Below the pieces are notes generated by a model. That model did no database searches. It worked only from the letters and a program-made list of their open reading frames with translations, and was not told where the DNA came from. From contig JAIXMF010000013.1 of assembly GCA_025201365.1 (NCBI GenBank), positions 674,178-738,177 on the forward strand: 64,000 nucleotides of DNA, in the 5' to 3' direction. The translations under genes and the position numbers were made by a program. Origin of the DNA: Syncephalis plumigaleata (Eukaryota; Zoopagomycota; Zoopagomycetes; Zoopagales; Piptocephalidaceae). Positions 1-12,819 of this stretch are shown here, piece after piece (position 1 is the first letter of the stretch; every line of letters starts with the position of its first letter).

Positions 1-855
1 CGTGTGGACTTCTTTGTTTCAACTTGGCGTTGTTACGCTGCTTGTAGATCTAATCAAAGCCACTCTTAACTTCATTATTTCTTTGTTCATCGCTATTTAC
101 CACTGGAAATTGTAGCACAAACGAGCTGATACTTCTATGTTCGTGAAGACGTCAAATGCTATGTGTTAACTATTGTGGTGCTCATTACACTGGCCAGTGA
201 ACTGCCTATATATAAGTTGTGCATTTCTACTGCTACTCCGGCTTGATCTTCATAACATCATCGCCACCGATAAATTACCTATAACTAAACATCAGTAAAT
301 CGCTAAACTCTACCTCACTTGTCGATACTTACCTCGCGTAGTATTTATTCGTTCCAATCGTATAGCGTCAGACTCCTTGATACTAAGCGTGTTCAACGTG
401 TAATCCGTTACAATTACCCGAGAGACAACACCACAAGAAGGATAATTCCGTAAGTCATCAGAGTGGATTATCGGGATTATTCCCGCAACATGACGTTGCA
501 AGCTCGGTATTACTTTCATTATTGCACTTAGTAGAACCGGGTATTGCTAAATTGCATGGGACATGGCTAGTACGACCTATGGCCAGTGTTAGGAGTGGTT
601 GTACGCGTGCATACGTGTGTGTGTGTGTGTGTGTGTGTGCGTGTGCGGATGTGTGGGTGTGATTGATGCCAATGTCCGTTATTTGCAAACAACCGCATCA
701 GGGTCTATCCTTGTCACAAGACTTCCGCATAAGCACAAATCAGTTGCAGCATTGTCACCTTGTGTTATAATTAGGCTAACAGGTTTTCTCTATATCCATC
801 CTCTTGTCATTGTTTACATTCTATAGATAGCTCAAGATATTAAATATCAATAATA
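1..855. other. Intergenic, no gene seen
   Basis: No open frame here shows splice-compatible or family-like protein sequence. The stretch carries a GT microsatellite near 614-639 and leads into the velvet gene, so its last few hundred bases probably hold that gene's promoter and 5' UTR. No specific element could be assigned. Confidence 0.6.
614..639. repeat. (GT)n microsatellite
   Basis: Near-perfect GT dinucleotide run followed by imperfect GT-rich sequence to about 661. It opens spurious valine/cysteine or histidine/threonine frames on both strands. Confidence 0.9.
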
Positions 856-3485
856 ATGGTTTATTGCAAGGAAGAAGACCACCACAATGCCGAGGCTTCT
901 CGTAGTCCGCCCGTACACAACGAGCAGAACATGAATAGCATGCCTAGGCATAATGCTCCTTACACCGGAAGTGATCAAGGACCATATGGTCATACAAGAC
1001 CAGACATGGTTGGTCCTCACGTGCATGGTGGTGACGTGCCAATTCCTGGTCGATCCGACCAATTGCCTCGTTCGCACTATCCTGTTGCCGGACCCGGTCC
1101 CACTCATGATCGTTGGCTAATTGGAAAATCGCCGCCAAAGCAACCGCAGTATGCACCAGCTGATTCGTATGAGCATCATCCAGTTCTTTGGACTCAGGCG
1201 GTCGAGCAGCATCCCCCTCCTATGATCTATCCGTCCCATCCACTCCAATACCATGCACAACCGCCACCACCACAACCACCATCCAATCCACCGTTAAACA
1301 CTAGTCTACCGCCTATTAATACAATGATCTCACCGCAACCGCAGCCTCATCCGATCCATAGAGCAGCGACTTATCCTTCAGCACAAGGGCATGATCTCGC
1401 ACAGTATTCAAGACATGCATTGGTTAGGCGTGATCACCCATCACCTCATGGATACGTTCACAATTACCAACAGGGAACTAGTCATACGCATGGATTTCAT
1501 GAAGGTCATGGTCATATGGATATAAGAAGGCAACAACAGCCACAATATCATCATCATCACCATCATCATCATTCGCAGTCTTCGCATGCAACAGTAAATC
1601 ATTACTCGGAAGCTCATCACGGGAAATATTACAGTTCTGCAATGCAGGTGTCCATGCATCCACACCAGCACACTCAACAGGTTTACCAGGCTCCGGTCGT
1701 ACCGCGGCCTATTTCCGACACGCAGGTTCAGACGGTCGACCGTTACACTCGTGAAGGACAGGTGTACGCTCATCCGTATCAGCACAATGAGCAAGCCCAT
1801 CCTACTCATGCGCCGCAAGAAACTACCACTAATAACGGGCGTGGTAGGGTCGTCTATTCTCCCGATGGTTCTCCTGGTTATGAATCATCTTACGGTAAAC
1901 AGAAATGGTATAGAATGAAGCCATATGATAGTAAGCCTCTGGAGTAAGTATGCATTTACGTTAATAGCATCATGGTGCTAATCGTGTTTACCGGTAGATA
2001 CGCCATAACTATAGAGCAGCAACCTATACATGGACGTGTCTATGTCACTAAAGATGGGAGTAAGTATTGTCTCGACACGACTCTATTGATAATGCACCGA
2101 CTTAGGCTAACACATTCATACATCAGACGATCGACGACCTTTAGATCCATTACCTATTGTTAGTGTGGCTGCCCTCAATTCCGACGATGAGTATGTAGAG
2201 GAAAGATATCGTATTATGTAGTGATAAAACTAATCTCGAATCATATAGCTCCTATATGGATAATCCGTACCTTTCCGTGCAAGCGTATCTTATTAATGCG
2301 CGTGATTCAAAACCAGCTAGAGCTGGCAAGGGCAAAGCTGTATTCATCGGAAATAGCTCGCATACAGGCGCGCCTGCAACTTACTTAGATGAGAGTGAGT
2401 ATTACTCTGTACAAGTACGGGATATACCATCGAACTAACAAGTCATTTAGCCAAGCTCTACTTTGCCATATCCGACATCTCTGTTCGTCTCATAGGCAAA
2501 TTCCGTCTTAAACTAGTGCTTTATGAACAGATTGGGTAAGCTTCGATTATCGTTACGATGGTTCGCATTGTTGCTAATCGTTTATTGAACTAGTAATGAA
2601 TGTCGAAAGCTTGCTGTGGCTCAAACGAACGTTTTCACCGTTTATCCAGCGCGAGATTTCCCTGGCATGTTTAGTAAGTGTATATTTCTTTAGTTCATAG
2701 AGAAAACACACAACAGTAGCGATGACAGCTAGTACTAACGCACGATTTTAGAGTCCTCACCGCTTACGTGTGCCCTTGCCGAACAAGGATTCCACATAAG
2801 AATTCGGAAACATGATCGTATTATATTGTAAGGAAACACATGAAATAATATTAGCTTATAGTTGATGCACGAGAACTAATAAGAGAGTATAGGAGCAAGC
2901 GTAAACGCTCACTAAGTGTCGAAGATGATTATACGCCAGCTGATTCGGTTGACGGAGATGACACCGAGCGGCAAGAGGAATACAGCGACTCGTCGGATAC
3001 AGAGAGGCCGATCATACCATCCAAACGAGCAAAGTAGGTGGTTATTGCAATTGAGGTAGTTAATATGAGCAACTCATCATACTAATTGATATGTATATAT
3101 CATATTTATAACCATTACATCCGTGTATCTATTCATCTATCTATCTATCTATCTATCTATTAATAGGAATAAGCGTGCTTCTACCACTAAGCGGCAAAGT
3201 ACGGATGAACATAGCGCTTCGCAATCTACAGTTATTCATGTTGTTGGTGAATTGTGTGCCGAGAGCGATCAAGGTGAAGAAGAAGGTGAAGGAGAAGACG
3301 GTGATAGCAGTCCAAGGAGATACAGCATACCTGGAACGCCAATTCCATGCCAGATATCCTCTTCTGACGTGGAGGACAATTTATTTAGACTTGGTCAATA
3401 TGAGTTGGAAACCGAACCGAGCTACGAGTCTCCTCTGCCAACCAATCATGATTCTACTGGCGAGTCCTCAACCGCTGATGCCTAG
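856..3485 (+). CDS. Velvet-domain transcriptional regulator
   Basis: Velvet proteins are fungal nuclear factors that dimerise and bind DNA through an NF-kB-like fold to couple development with secondary metabolism. My model is join(856..1943, 1998..2059, 2127..2190, 2249..2394, 2451..2535, 2594..2673, 2752..2827, 2884..3033, 3167..3485), about 689 aa. Residues 1-360 are disordered and rich in His, Pro and Gln, with an eight-His run. The velvet domain follows: YAITIEQQP opens it, DDRRPLDPLPIV comes next, then ISDISVRLIGKFRLKL and VYPARDFPGM, ending in GFHIRIRKH. After it come a basic stretch (RSKRKRS) and an acidic Ser/Glu-rich tail. All junctions keep frame. The acceptor of exon 8 is uncertain: 2884 fits the strong GTAAGG donor, while a start at 2862 would need a weaker upstream donor. 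The long N-terminal tail makes subfamily assignment (VeA, VelB, VosA) unsafe. AATAAA lies at 3827. Confidence 0.9.
3134..3160. repeat. (CTAT)n tetranucleotide repeat inside a velvet intron
   Basis: Six or so CTAT units lie in the last intron of the velvet gene, just upstream of the TAATAG acceptor at 3166. They explain the isoleucine/tyrosine-rich open frame seen there. Confidence 0.85.
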
Positions 3486-3927
3486 AAGAGTGCCGACCAT
3501 TATGATTGCACCGTTGTTCTCGTATCATTCGCCAATTAACTAGTATCATTTTTATTGCGAGAATGCACACGAGTCCATGGAAACAAATAACTATTACATA
3601 GACACGACCTTCTTACGACCTATTCCCTCTTTTCCTTTTTAGTTGGCATTATTCACTTTAAGAATAGCCATCTTATGGTTACTTTTCTGGCCGTTTACGT
3701 ATTATTTCTCGATTTCATTTCTATTGCATCGGCATAGTTGCCTCTTTTGGCTTTTTTATCTCAACATAAGCAAACCATACTAGTCTCTTATTAGACTGGA
3801 ATATACGTGCAGCGTATCATTTATTAAATAAATAACAACTTTTTCATTTCAAACTATTGCTTCAATGTCAAATATTTATTTATTTAGCTATTCAACTATC
3901 AAAAGTAACGAGTATACCTCGATAGAA
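3486..3927. other. Convergent 3' intergenic region
   Basis: The region lies between the 3' ends of the velvet gene and the minus-strand GDSL gene. It is AT-rich with AATAAA-like signals around 3827-3832 and TTTATT motifs near 3870-3885 that could serve the opposite strand. No coding signal was seen. Confidence 0.6.
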
Positions 3928-4842
3928 TCAAACGATATGGCTTGACAGCAGTAAGTCCTCTAATAGTAATTCATGGCCACGTGTAGTCGGATGGAACATG
4001 TCCCAGAAGAAGTACTCTGTCGGATTAGCACATCGAGTCTTTCTATCCTGGCTGAGACAAGAGGCAACGGTGTTCTTTAGGTTGTACTGGTCGCTCTTTG
4101 ATATCACATTGACCATGTAGTTTTTAAAGTCAAAGTAGTACAGCTTAATGTCCGAATGTTGTTTGCGATACTCTGCAAGTCGCGTCTTTAGTAGTTTATT
4201 GTGTGCTGTGCTAGTCTTCTCGACGGCCGTCTGCACCGGCTTAGGCTGCGATAGGAAGTATGGCGTCAGTTCCATGGCGGCAACACCGAATACTAGGACA
4301 TTACGTGCACCTAGTTTGTACAGGCTATCGACGGAATCGACCACGTTACCGACACATTCGCTAATGAACGTGGTATTAGTGTCCATTTTAGGTCCTGCCG
4401 TGTAGATGTAATCGTTGTTCGCGGGCTCGATAATATGCAAGGCATGCTTGATCTTCTTTTCCTTAGACGTCTGCTTGCCTGCGTACAGCTTTGTCACTTG
4501 GTCGTGAATACTTGGCACGGGCACATTAGCATCGGAGGACACGCTTGGAACTAGACGATCATCGGTAGTGGCACCGCCATACGCGTAGTCCTCTACCGAT
4601 GGATGGAATTTGCTTTGCAATTGGTCAATCCATATTGGACCGTTGCTGTAGCGTCCTTGATAGAAGAGATCGGGATCAGGATATGCTCCCTTGGTCAGTC
4701 GGAAAGCATTGCCATTGTCGGACACGCTGTTGCCGAAGACAATGACATTATTGTAGGTATTTACATTGAGTGCTCCGGCGATAGCTGTCGCCTTTATGGA
4801 AGCAAGTAGAACAGAGGCAATAGTAAACGACGAGGAGTACAT
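3928..4842 (-). CDS. Secreted GDSL-type lipase/esterase, intronless
   Basis: This single-exon gene encodes 304 aa of the SGNH/GDSL hydrolase family, serine esterases acting on lipid or carbohydrate esters. A hydrophobic N-terminus (about residues 5-24) looks like a signal peptide. Block I reads VFGNSVSDNGNAF, so the usual GDS is GNS; the likely nucleophile Ser39 remains. The block III position reads EPANNDYIY, where the paralogue at 5.8 kb has WAGGNDYF. The catalytic Asp-His pair is FFWDMFHP (Asp281, His284). YQGRYSNGPIWIDQL is shared with the other four GDSL genes here. It is the only one of the five lacking the conserved phase-0 intron after the DQV/KQQ motif, which suggests intron loss or a retrocopy. 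The physiological substrate is unknown. Confidence 0.9.
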   Translation of the reverse strand: MYSSSFTIASVLLASIKATAIAGALNVNTYNNVIVFGNSVSDNGNAFRLTKGAYPDPDLFYQGRYSNGPIWIDQLQSKFHPSVEDYAYGGATTDDRLVPSVSSDANVPVPSIHDQVTKLYAGKQTSKEKKIKHALHIIEPANNDYIYTAGPKMDTNTTFISECVGNVVDSVDSLYKLGARNVLVFGVAAMELTPYFLSQPKPVQTAVEKTSTAHNKLLKTRLAEYRKQHSDIKLYYFDFKNYMVNVISKSDQYNLKNTVASCLSQDRKTRCANPTEYFFWDMFHPTTRGHELLLEDLLLSSHIV

Positions 4843-5821
4843 GGTGAAGTGTGAATAGCCTTTGCGGAAGTGATACGCTCAAGTTGCCGTATTTTATGAG
4901 GATATCATGCCATGCCCTTAGCTTATCATTCGGCAATTACGCATGCATAATGGAACCAATTAAAGGTGTGGTTACGCGTTTGAAGTAAGAAATTGTAGAA
5001 AATCTCGGCATTGCTATATTTAGCCATTCTGTTACTGTATTCGTCATTCTTGCTACTTTTATGCTTTTCTAAGCTTACTTTATGATTAATAATAGATTGC
5101 TATACAAATTGACTAGATTATAAATTTAGCGATATACTTGACAAGTAGTATTCATACGATAGATCAGCTATTAATAGTCGGCGCTCAATTGATCAATGCG
5201 CTACATTCGACGCTGTAATTTATATGAGGATCTTTGTTTGCATTGCTTCAACGCTACACACATATATATTCTGTGATCATTTACTAGCATGCTACTAATA
5301 AATACATGTACTCTTTGTGTGTATGTGATTGCTGCGGAAACAAACACATGCAAACAAACAAGCCGAATATCAGGGGGGGGGGAGGGTCATTCTCCAGCTT
5401 ATTTGGCAAATGCTAATAATTACTTGCCAACCTAGATCCACCAGTATATTTGTTGCTTCATAATAGGCGTTAGCTTAGCCCCCGCAACAAGGTTGGTAGG
5501 CAAGTAAGCTTTGTCTATTTAAATTAGTATTTAACCTAGGTAACCAAAAATATAGTGGTGTAATATGCTAAAGACAACGAGTGGCAATGACAGATAGGTA
5601 GTCGACAGAGAGACAGACTGATAGTTAGGCAGTCAGACCGGCAGTCAGGCAGTCAAGCAGCCAGGTAGACAGATAGGCAGAAAGAGTGACGGTTTCAACC
5701 GGTCACATCAACAGATTCCTCGTAATTACCTTGCAACACGGTTAGCCGTTCCATTAATCGTATCGTCCTACTCTCAACTGAACATAATTGCCGATACTCG
5801 CAGTAACACGGAGCAATACTG
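4843..5821. other. Divergent intergenic region between two GDSL genes
   Basis: No gene is supported. The region should hold the promoters of the minus-strand GDSL gene and the plus-strand GDSL gene. It has a G10 run at 5373-5382 and, at about 5585-5685, a stretch of loosely tandem CAGNCAGG/CAGATAGG units. Confidence 0.6.
5585..5685. repeat. Degenerate CAG(T/A)(C/T)AGG-type tandem repeat
   Basis: Purine-rich repeats of roughly 8-12 nt (variants of cagtcaggcagtcaag and cagataggtag) run through this segment. It is non-coding and lies about 150 nt upstream of the GDSL start codon. Confidence 0.6.
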
Positions 5822-7104
5822 ATGGCTTTCAAAGTAAAGGCCCCGTGGCCTGTTTGCTGGCCACATCGTAGAGCGATATTGCTATTGAGCGCGAGACTAT
5901 TCCTAGTATTGCTGCTATTGTCGCAGGTATGGGCGAAGGCGACAGCCTACCAGATAGCCATGCAAACCGATCTCACGACAGAGCGAGCGATTATCTCGCG
6001 TCTAATGATCGATGGCGCCACGGATGGCACGATCGTTTGGCCGATTCTCTCGCCAACCACTTATTTCAATACAACGCCCATTACTCACGCAAAAAGCGAA
6101 ATACTCGATGGTAACGGGTGGTTCCCCAAACGCATGGTAGTATTCGGTGATAGTATGAGTGATAATGGCAATTTCTTCCGGCGTAGCCTTAACTTCTATC
6201 CGCCCAACTACTGCTACTTCTCGGGACGCTTTAGTAACGGACCAGTTTGGGTGGATCGACTGGCCGAGCTTATCGACGGTCTAGAGGTGGAGAACTACGC
6301 GTTTGGCGGTGCCGTGACCAGCGAGGGTTTATTACCCACGAAAATACCATTAGCCAAGGACATTATTCCTAGTGTTACCGATCAAGTGAATCAGGTAAGA
6401 TGCTGCCATACAATCGTTATTCTTACTACGATCGTTATGATACATTGCTTAACAGAATGCTACCATTTCATTAGCTCTATCTTAGTGGTATACCGGAGAT
6501 AAGCGTGGACAATGTTACGAAAGCTGAAGTACACGCGGATAACACGTTATACGTGATTTGGGCCGGTGGCAATGACTATTTCGAATTGATTAAGCGGGAC
6601 GACGTCGAGGAACGTATCGCGGAACATCCTCGTCTAGTGATAGATACGCTGCTAAAAGCGGTGGACGCATTGTATGCACGAGCTGGGGCTCGTCGTTTCC
6701 TTCTGATCAATCTGCCGGCAATGGATTTTATGCCGCGATTCCTAAGTGACGACATGAAAACCAGTGCCAATGAACTGCACCAGCTGGTGAATAGTCATAA
6801 CCAGCTACTAAGCGAGAGTATCGGACTAGCATCGGATCGCTGGCCGAAATCCAATGTCCAAATGCTTGACGCGCACTCGATGATGACGCGTGTACGAGCA
6901 TCGCCCAAGAAGTACGGGTTCACCGATGTGTCCACCGCTTGCATGAAACCGCGAGCTTGGGGCTTCCTAGGCGGTAGGGTGTGCCGTGACCCGCATCAGC
7001 ATTTCTTCTGGGATGACGTGCATCCAGGTTGGAGGGCGCACATGCTATGCGCCGAGACCATTTATAAACTATTTCGCGATAAGCCCGAGCTATTCCAGCT
7101 CTAA
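5822..7104 (+). CDS. Secreted or membrane-anchored GDSL hydrolase
   Basis: Model join(5822..6394, 6475..7104), 400 aa. A strongly hydrophobic segment at residues 18-38 after a basic N-terminus indicates a signal peptide or signal anchor. The family motifs are complete: VVFGDSMSDNG (Ser111), FGGAV in block II, WAGGNDYF in block III and WDDVHPG (Asp371, His374). It carries about 70 residues before block I that the tandem copies at 11-15 kb lack. The phase-0 intron falls after TDQVNQ, the same place as in those copies, which supports common descent. AATAAA lies at 7165. SGNH serine ester hydrolase activity is secure at family level; the substrate is not known. Confidence 0.92.
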
Positions 7105-7224
7105 TTGGGGGCGCTCCTTTTTCTTCTCTCTCCGACATTATCATGTCTCTACACAATGCATTGTAATAAAATAGTATCATTCGATCTTAAACAATGTAAA
7201 ATATTTTATATAACTATGTGCTAG

Positions 7225-9338
7225 CTAGGAGATGATGCATCGTGATGTGGCGGCCGGTTCATCGACTACCGGAGGAGTTACTTCTTCATTCGACGGTGCG
7301 GTCACTGCCTCCTCCTTCTTTGGTAGTCGTCGATGCTGCTTACAACCGGTGGAAACACTGCGAGGCTTGCAACAACTGCGACATGCACGGTGGACGCACT
7401 TTTGGGAGGCGATATTTGCGCAGTACTGACAGGAAAGAGGCGCCTCATGTTTCTCCTTCTTGGCTCGTGCTAATCAACACGCTGCTTTAGATCGAATACT
7501 CACAAATGTTAATGGATAATTACCTTTTTTCGATGATGTCATTTCCATTGAGGAGTGTGGACGCTTCGATGATTCACCACCGATGACGGATGTATCATTC
7601 TCGGCGGCAGGTGCAATAGCGGGCTGCTCTTTTTCACATTTCGTATCAGCGGCAACATCCTCACTATTTGCATTGACCGCTTCTTTCGCCGCTTGTTCAA
7701 GCTTTCGTTTGTTTTCTATAAGTGGTGGGCGCACATAAGGTTGACACAGCCAGTGCGGATAATAGGGCAGCTTCGTATCGGGATTAATATTCTCCTCCGT
7801 ATACTGATGAGCAGTCTCCTCCTCCTCCTAGTAGTCCATTTGTGAATAATTGCAATCATCGTTAGATTATCGATAATGTTAGCTTGGATCGTTCAAACTA
7901 TACCTTTGATAATCTTTCCTTTATTTCGGCGTTTACCGCTACAAAGTCATCTAACGATTTCGCAGATACTAATCTTTCCCGTAAATCTGTATGAGTGCCC
8001 AGACTAGTAAAATAGAGCAAATCATTAGCGTATTATACTTATTCTTACCACGACTATCTTACCATGGACGTAGTATCTTGAACAAATGCGCACGAATGAA
8101 TGCCATCTTGGTTGGGATTTCTCGACATATATCCAAATACTCCTGCGTTATCTCCCAGACTCGATGCTGTTTATCGGCAAACAATGCCGGATTGTATAGT
8201 AGACCCTCTGCTAGCGTGTAAGTATCGTGTTGTTTACATTCAATTATTATCTCGACTTCTATCTTACCCGCTGACATTACTCCATCGGCACCGGTTGCTT
8301 CCAAACAGGCAGCAACATCTTTATACTGCAATATATTACCATTGGCAAATACCGGTATCTTGACTGATTCCCTAAATGATAGCGTTAACAACAAATGATC
8401 AACTAGTGTCACATATACATATACATACTTGACTCGACGTATTTGCGACCAATCCGCCAATCCCGTCTTATGTCCCTTCATTTCACGCGTTCTTCCATGT
8501 ACCGTCAACAACTAGTTCCACCATTAGTAAACGATTATATCATCATCATTTCCTACTATCATCATACCTGACAGCCAGCTTGTTCAAGCATTTTGGCATA
8601 GGCAATCGTGCGTTCTGGATCGGGGAAGACACGAATCTTGCAAGTGATAGGAACAGATAAGTTATTGTGTAGTAATTTCACTATACATATAATCATCTAG
8701 CTTAGTATACTGATATCCACACATACATGATATCACTGACATGCACCTACCAATTGATTCAATCAATTCCCAATCATCCTGCAGGAATGAGCCATAATGA
8801 CCTCGACGAGCAATATGTTGAGGACATCCAAGATTTAGATCTACCGCATCGCATTGATCTTGTACCATTAACGCGGCACGTAACAATTCTTCCGGTTTGT
8901 TGCCGCAAAACTATATAAATGGTAAGCATGTAAATACAAAACGAACAAGCAAAACACTAGACGAGCAATTACCTGTACGATCAATGGTCGATCAGTTTCA
9001 TTGGTTTGCCATAATTCCTTGCGATAGCTTTCACTTTCACTGAATAGACGAGCATGAAACATGGGCGTGTAGCATAACTCTGTACCATAGCGTCGATTCA
9101 AATGCCGGAATGCCAACTCTGACTGATCAACCATAGGAGCTGCAACATAGCGTGCCCCACCCAGTGCTTGCCTCCAAAAGTCATAACCGGTTAGTTTTGG
9201 TCGTACGTCTGCTGCAACAGTCGCGGTAATAGTCGTAGCGGCAATATTAGCTGTATCTCTATCAGCAGTATCAGTTGTTGTAGCGGCAGTAGCGGTAGCT
9301 TGAATGCTAACAGACGCCCTGCTTGCACTCTTCTTCAT
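7225..9338 (-). CDS. DUS1: tRNA-dihydrouridine synthase, DUS1 family
   Basis: DUS1 is an FMN-dependent enzyme that reduces uridines 16 and 17 of the tRNA D-loop using NADPH. Nine exons on the minus strand: 9338..8973, 8910..8751, 8680..8568, 8511..8429, 8371..8268, 8210..8063, 8003..7904, 7827..7524, 7469..7225, about 540 aa, every junction in frame. Diagnostic pieces in order are [34 protein letters not shown] with the catalytic Cys, [29 protein letters not shown] and [15 protein letters not shown]. The tail has [16 protein letters not shown] and a Cys-rich segment ([17 protein letters not shown]) matching the C-terminal Cys cluster of DUS1L proteins. The first 50 residues are Ala/Thr-rich and may be a targeting or disordered region. 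Its start at 9338 faces the SIW14 gene. Confidence 0.95.
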
Positions 9339-9643
9339 AGCTCGTCTAATTAATAAGTTAATCAGCGTGATGATTCAAACGTTGTCAGTAACGACAATCT
9401 ACGAGGTAAGAGTGCAAACAAAGTGATTACAATATAAAGACAATGAAAAAGTCACAGGTGCGGGATATTAAAAATTTATTTTTATTTTTAATGAAGTCTG
9501 AATTCAATCTAAAAGCTTATGATGATGATTGGTGTGTGTTAGGGAGGAACGATTAGGCATTATCTATGTAAAGCTTCCACTTCTTTACGTATTTACTTGT
9601 TGCATTTCTCGTCATTATCATTATTAGTATACTCATTACTTCT
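9339..9643. other. Divergent promoter region between DUS1 and SIW14
   Basis: About 300 bases separate the two start codons. The stretch is AT-rich with an A/T run near 9468-9491. No coding sequence or named element was recognised. Confidence 0.5.
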
Positions 9644-10879
<1,236 letters not shown>

Positions 10880-11422
10880 GGAGAGCAAGCAAGCAAAAGA
10901 GTAATAAGCGACATTTGTATTTTATTCTAGTTTGTGTTTATTACGTATACGTGTGTGTGTGTGTGTGTGCTCATAAAATAGATTAATGATGACAAATTAG
11001 CGTATGATTACCGCACATGTAACACATGCATGTATACGCGAAGGGGTTACTTTCGTTTCCATGGTAGACCTACAGGACTTGGCTTTATAGTCAACTATAC
11101 GGTTACCTCAATAACAATAATAACAATAATAACAATAACAATAGATATTCATCTATCTATCTACCTATCTAACATATAAATATTTGTTGTTATCAACAGC
11201 GGGATAATGGATAAAGATCTCTACAAAAAGCAAGCAGATCTCTGTGCTTTCTATTCTATTCTTATTCGATATTGCGGTTATTGCTTATATTCACTCTCTT
11301 ACTCATTCTTACTCTCTCTTACTCTTACTTCTTAGACATTAGTTCTATTGTTGTCTTTGACAATTAACTCGATATCATTGATATAGACGTTGTGGTGTGA
11401 TCGTCATTGTCATCGGTCTATC
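10880..11422. other. Intergenic region with GT and ACAATA repeats
   Basis: Holds a (GT)n run at 10951-10969, AACAATAATA repeats near 11108-11145 and a CTAT cluster near 11150-11175. It is pyrimidine-rich (CTCTTACT) just upstream of the GDSL start. No gene was seen. Confidence 0.6.
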
Positions 11423-12413
11423 ATGTACAAGTTAATACCGACGATTCTTCTTAGTGTAGTGGCCTGCTCATCATTAGTATTCGCCCAGGGACATCTACCA
11501 CCGGTGAAGCAGATTGTATCCTATGGCGACAGTCTAACAGATACGGGCAACATCTACGCGCTATCCGACAAGATCTTCCCGGATGGTCGTTTCTACTATC
11601 CCGGTCGATTCAGCAATGGTCCTGTATGGGTGGAATGGCTACAACAGTACACCAACTCTACCTTGACCAACTGGGCGTTTTCCGGTGCCTCGACCGATAG
11701 CGACTTTATCCAAGGTGTTACGGGTGCTTGGCCACACACTGTCAAGGCGCCGGGTTTCAAGCAACAAGTCGAAGATGTAAGCAGTCATAAGTGTATTCGC
11801 TATCTAATTAGTATTAATGACATTGATGATTTATTATTTGTTCTAGTATTACATTCCTAATATTAGCAAGACGCAAGTGGCCCCGCAAAAGAATACACTG
11901 CACGCCATTTGGTTCGGTGGTGTCGATTACATGCGTGCGACCGAGTTACGCTTCTCGGTTGATGATGAATTCGTGCAGCATGTCGTAAGGAATCTCGTTA
12001 ATACGATGCAAACCCTTCACGATCGAGTGGGCGCTACACGTTTCCTACTATTGAACGTGCCATCCTACTCGGCCTCACCGGTAGCCAAGATGTTGCCATC
12101 ATTCTTGTCGCGTTCGCTTGAGAAACGTCTGCCACATCACGATGCCGTACTACGCGAGGCGCTCATGCATTTCGAGGAGAAGAATCCCGACGCTCACGCC
12201 ACACTACTCGATTATCGTCAATTCGAGGCGAACATCCAGAATCATCCGTCCACTTACAACATCACTAATTCCGACTCGGGCTGTCTGAGTCTGCTCACCT
12301 GGCGTAAATGTCCCAACGAGGATAACTATTACTATTACGATAGTACGCATCCCTCGACTGCCGTGCATCGTTTGCTAGCTCGTAGCATCTTTGACTGGTT
12401 GAACTCGCCATAA
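11423..12413 (+). CDS. Secreted GDSL hydrolase, intact member of tandem cluster
   Basis: Model join(11423..11776, 11847..12413), 306 aa. I chose the Met at 11423 because it is followed directly by a clean signal peptide (residues 1-22); an in-frame Met 33 bases upstream is less likely. Motifs are SYGDSLTDTGN (Ser37), FSGASTDSDF, FGGVDYM in block III (the usual Asn is Val) and YDSTHPS (Asp283, His286). The phase-0 intron lies after QQVEDV. It is the first and only undamaged gene of three head-to-tail paralogues (11.4, 12.8 and 14.2 kb). A secreted serine esterase is a safe family-level statement; loss of the oxyanion-hole Asn may affect activity. Confidence 0.92.
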
Positions 12414-12819
12414 ACGCAGGATATACATGTTCTATCGACACGATCAGAGCAGCAGTGAGTATAGACTTGAATTGCGCGTACAGTGTAACAATGTCATGTT
12501 GTACACCGTGTTCTCTTTTCTTTTCTTTCTCTCCTACTATGTCGGGTCTAGGAATAAATTATACACACATTCATTCATTCACACGTATATTAATGACATC
12601 AGTTGTACCCAATGTTTCAAATTGAATGAACGCAAGCAAATAAAAACCGTATTCTGCACCGTGCACTAACTGCCACGATAAGAATCTATTCATCCACCTG
12701 CTCTATTGCTGTTGTATTGTTTCCTTCACTACCACCATCATCACCAATATTAACTAGTGTATTTATCGTTGTTGTTGTTGTTGTTTATTTGCTACACTGT
12801 TGATAGGCAATATAACAAT
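12414..12819. other. Intergenic spacer of GDSL cluster
   Basis: No coding support. The segment contains ATTCATTC repeats near 12568-12582 and GTT repeats near 12767-12785 just before the next GDSL start. Confidence 0.55.

Noticed and set aside
599-826. 75-codon open frame over the GT repeat
   Set aside because: Composition is dictated by the microsatellite (Cys/Val alternation) and there is no splice or homology support.
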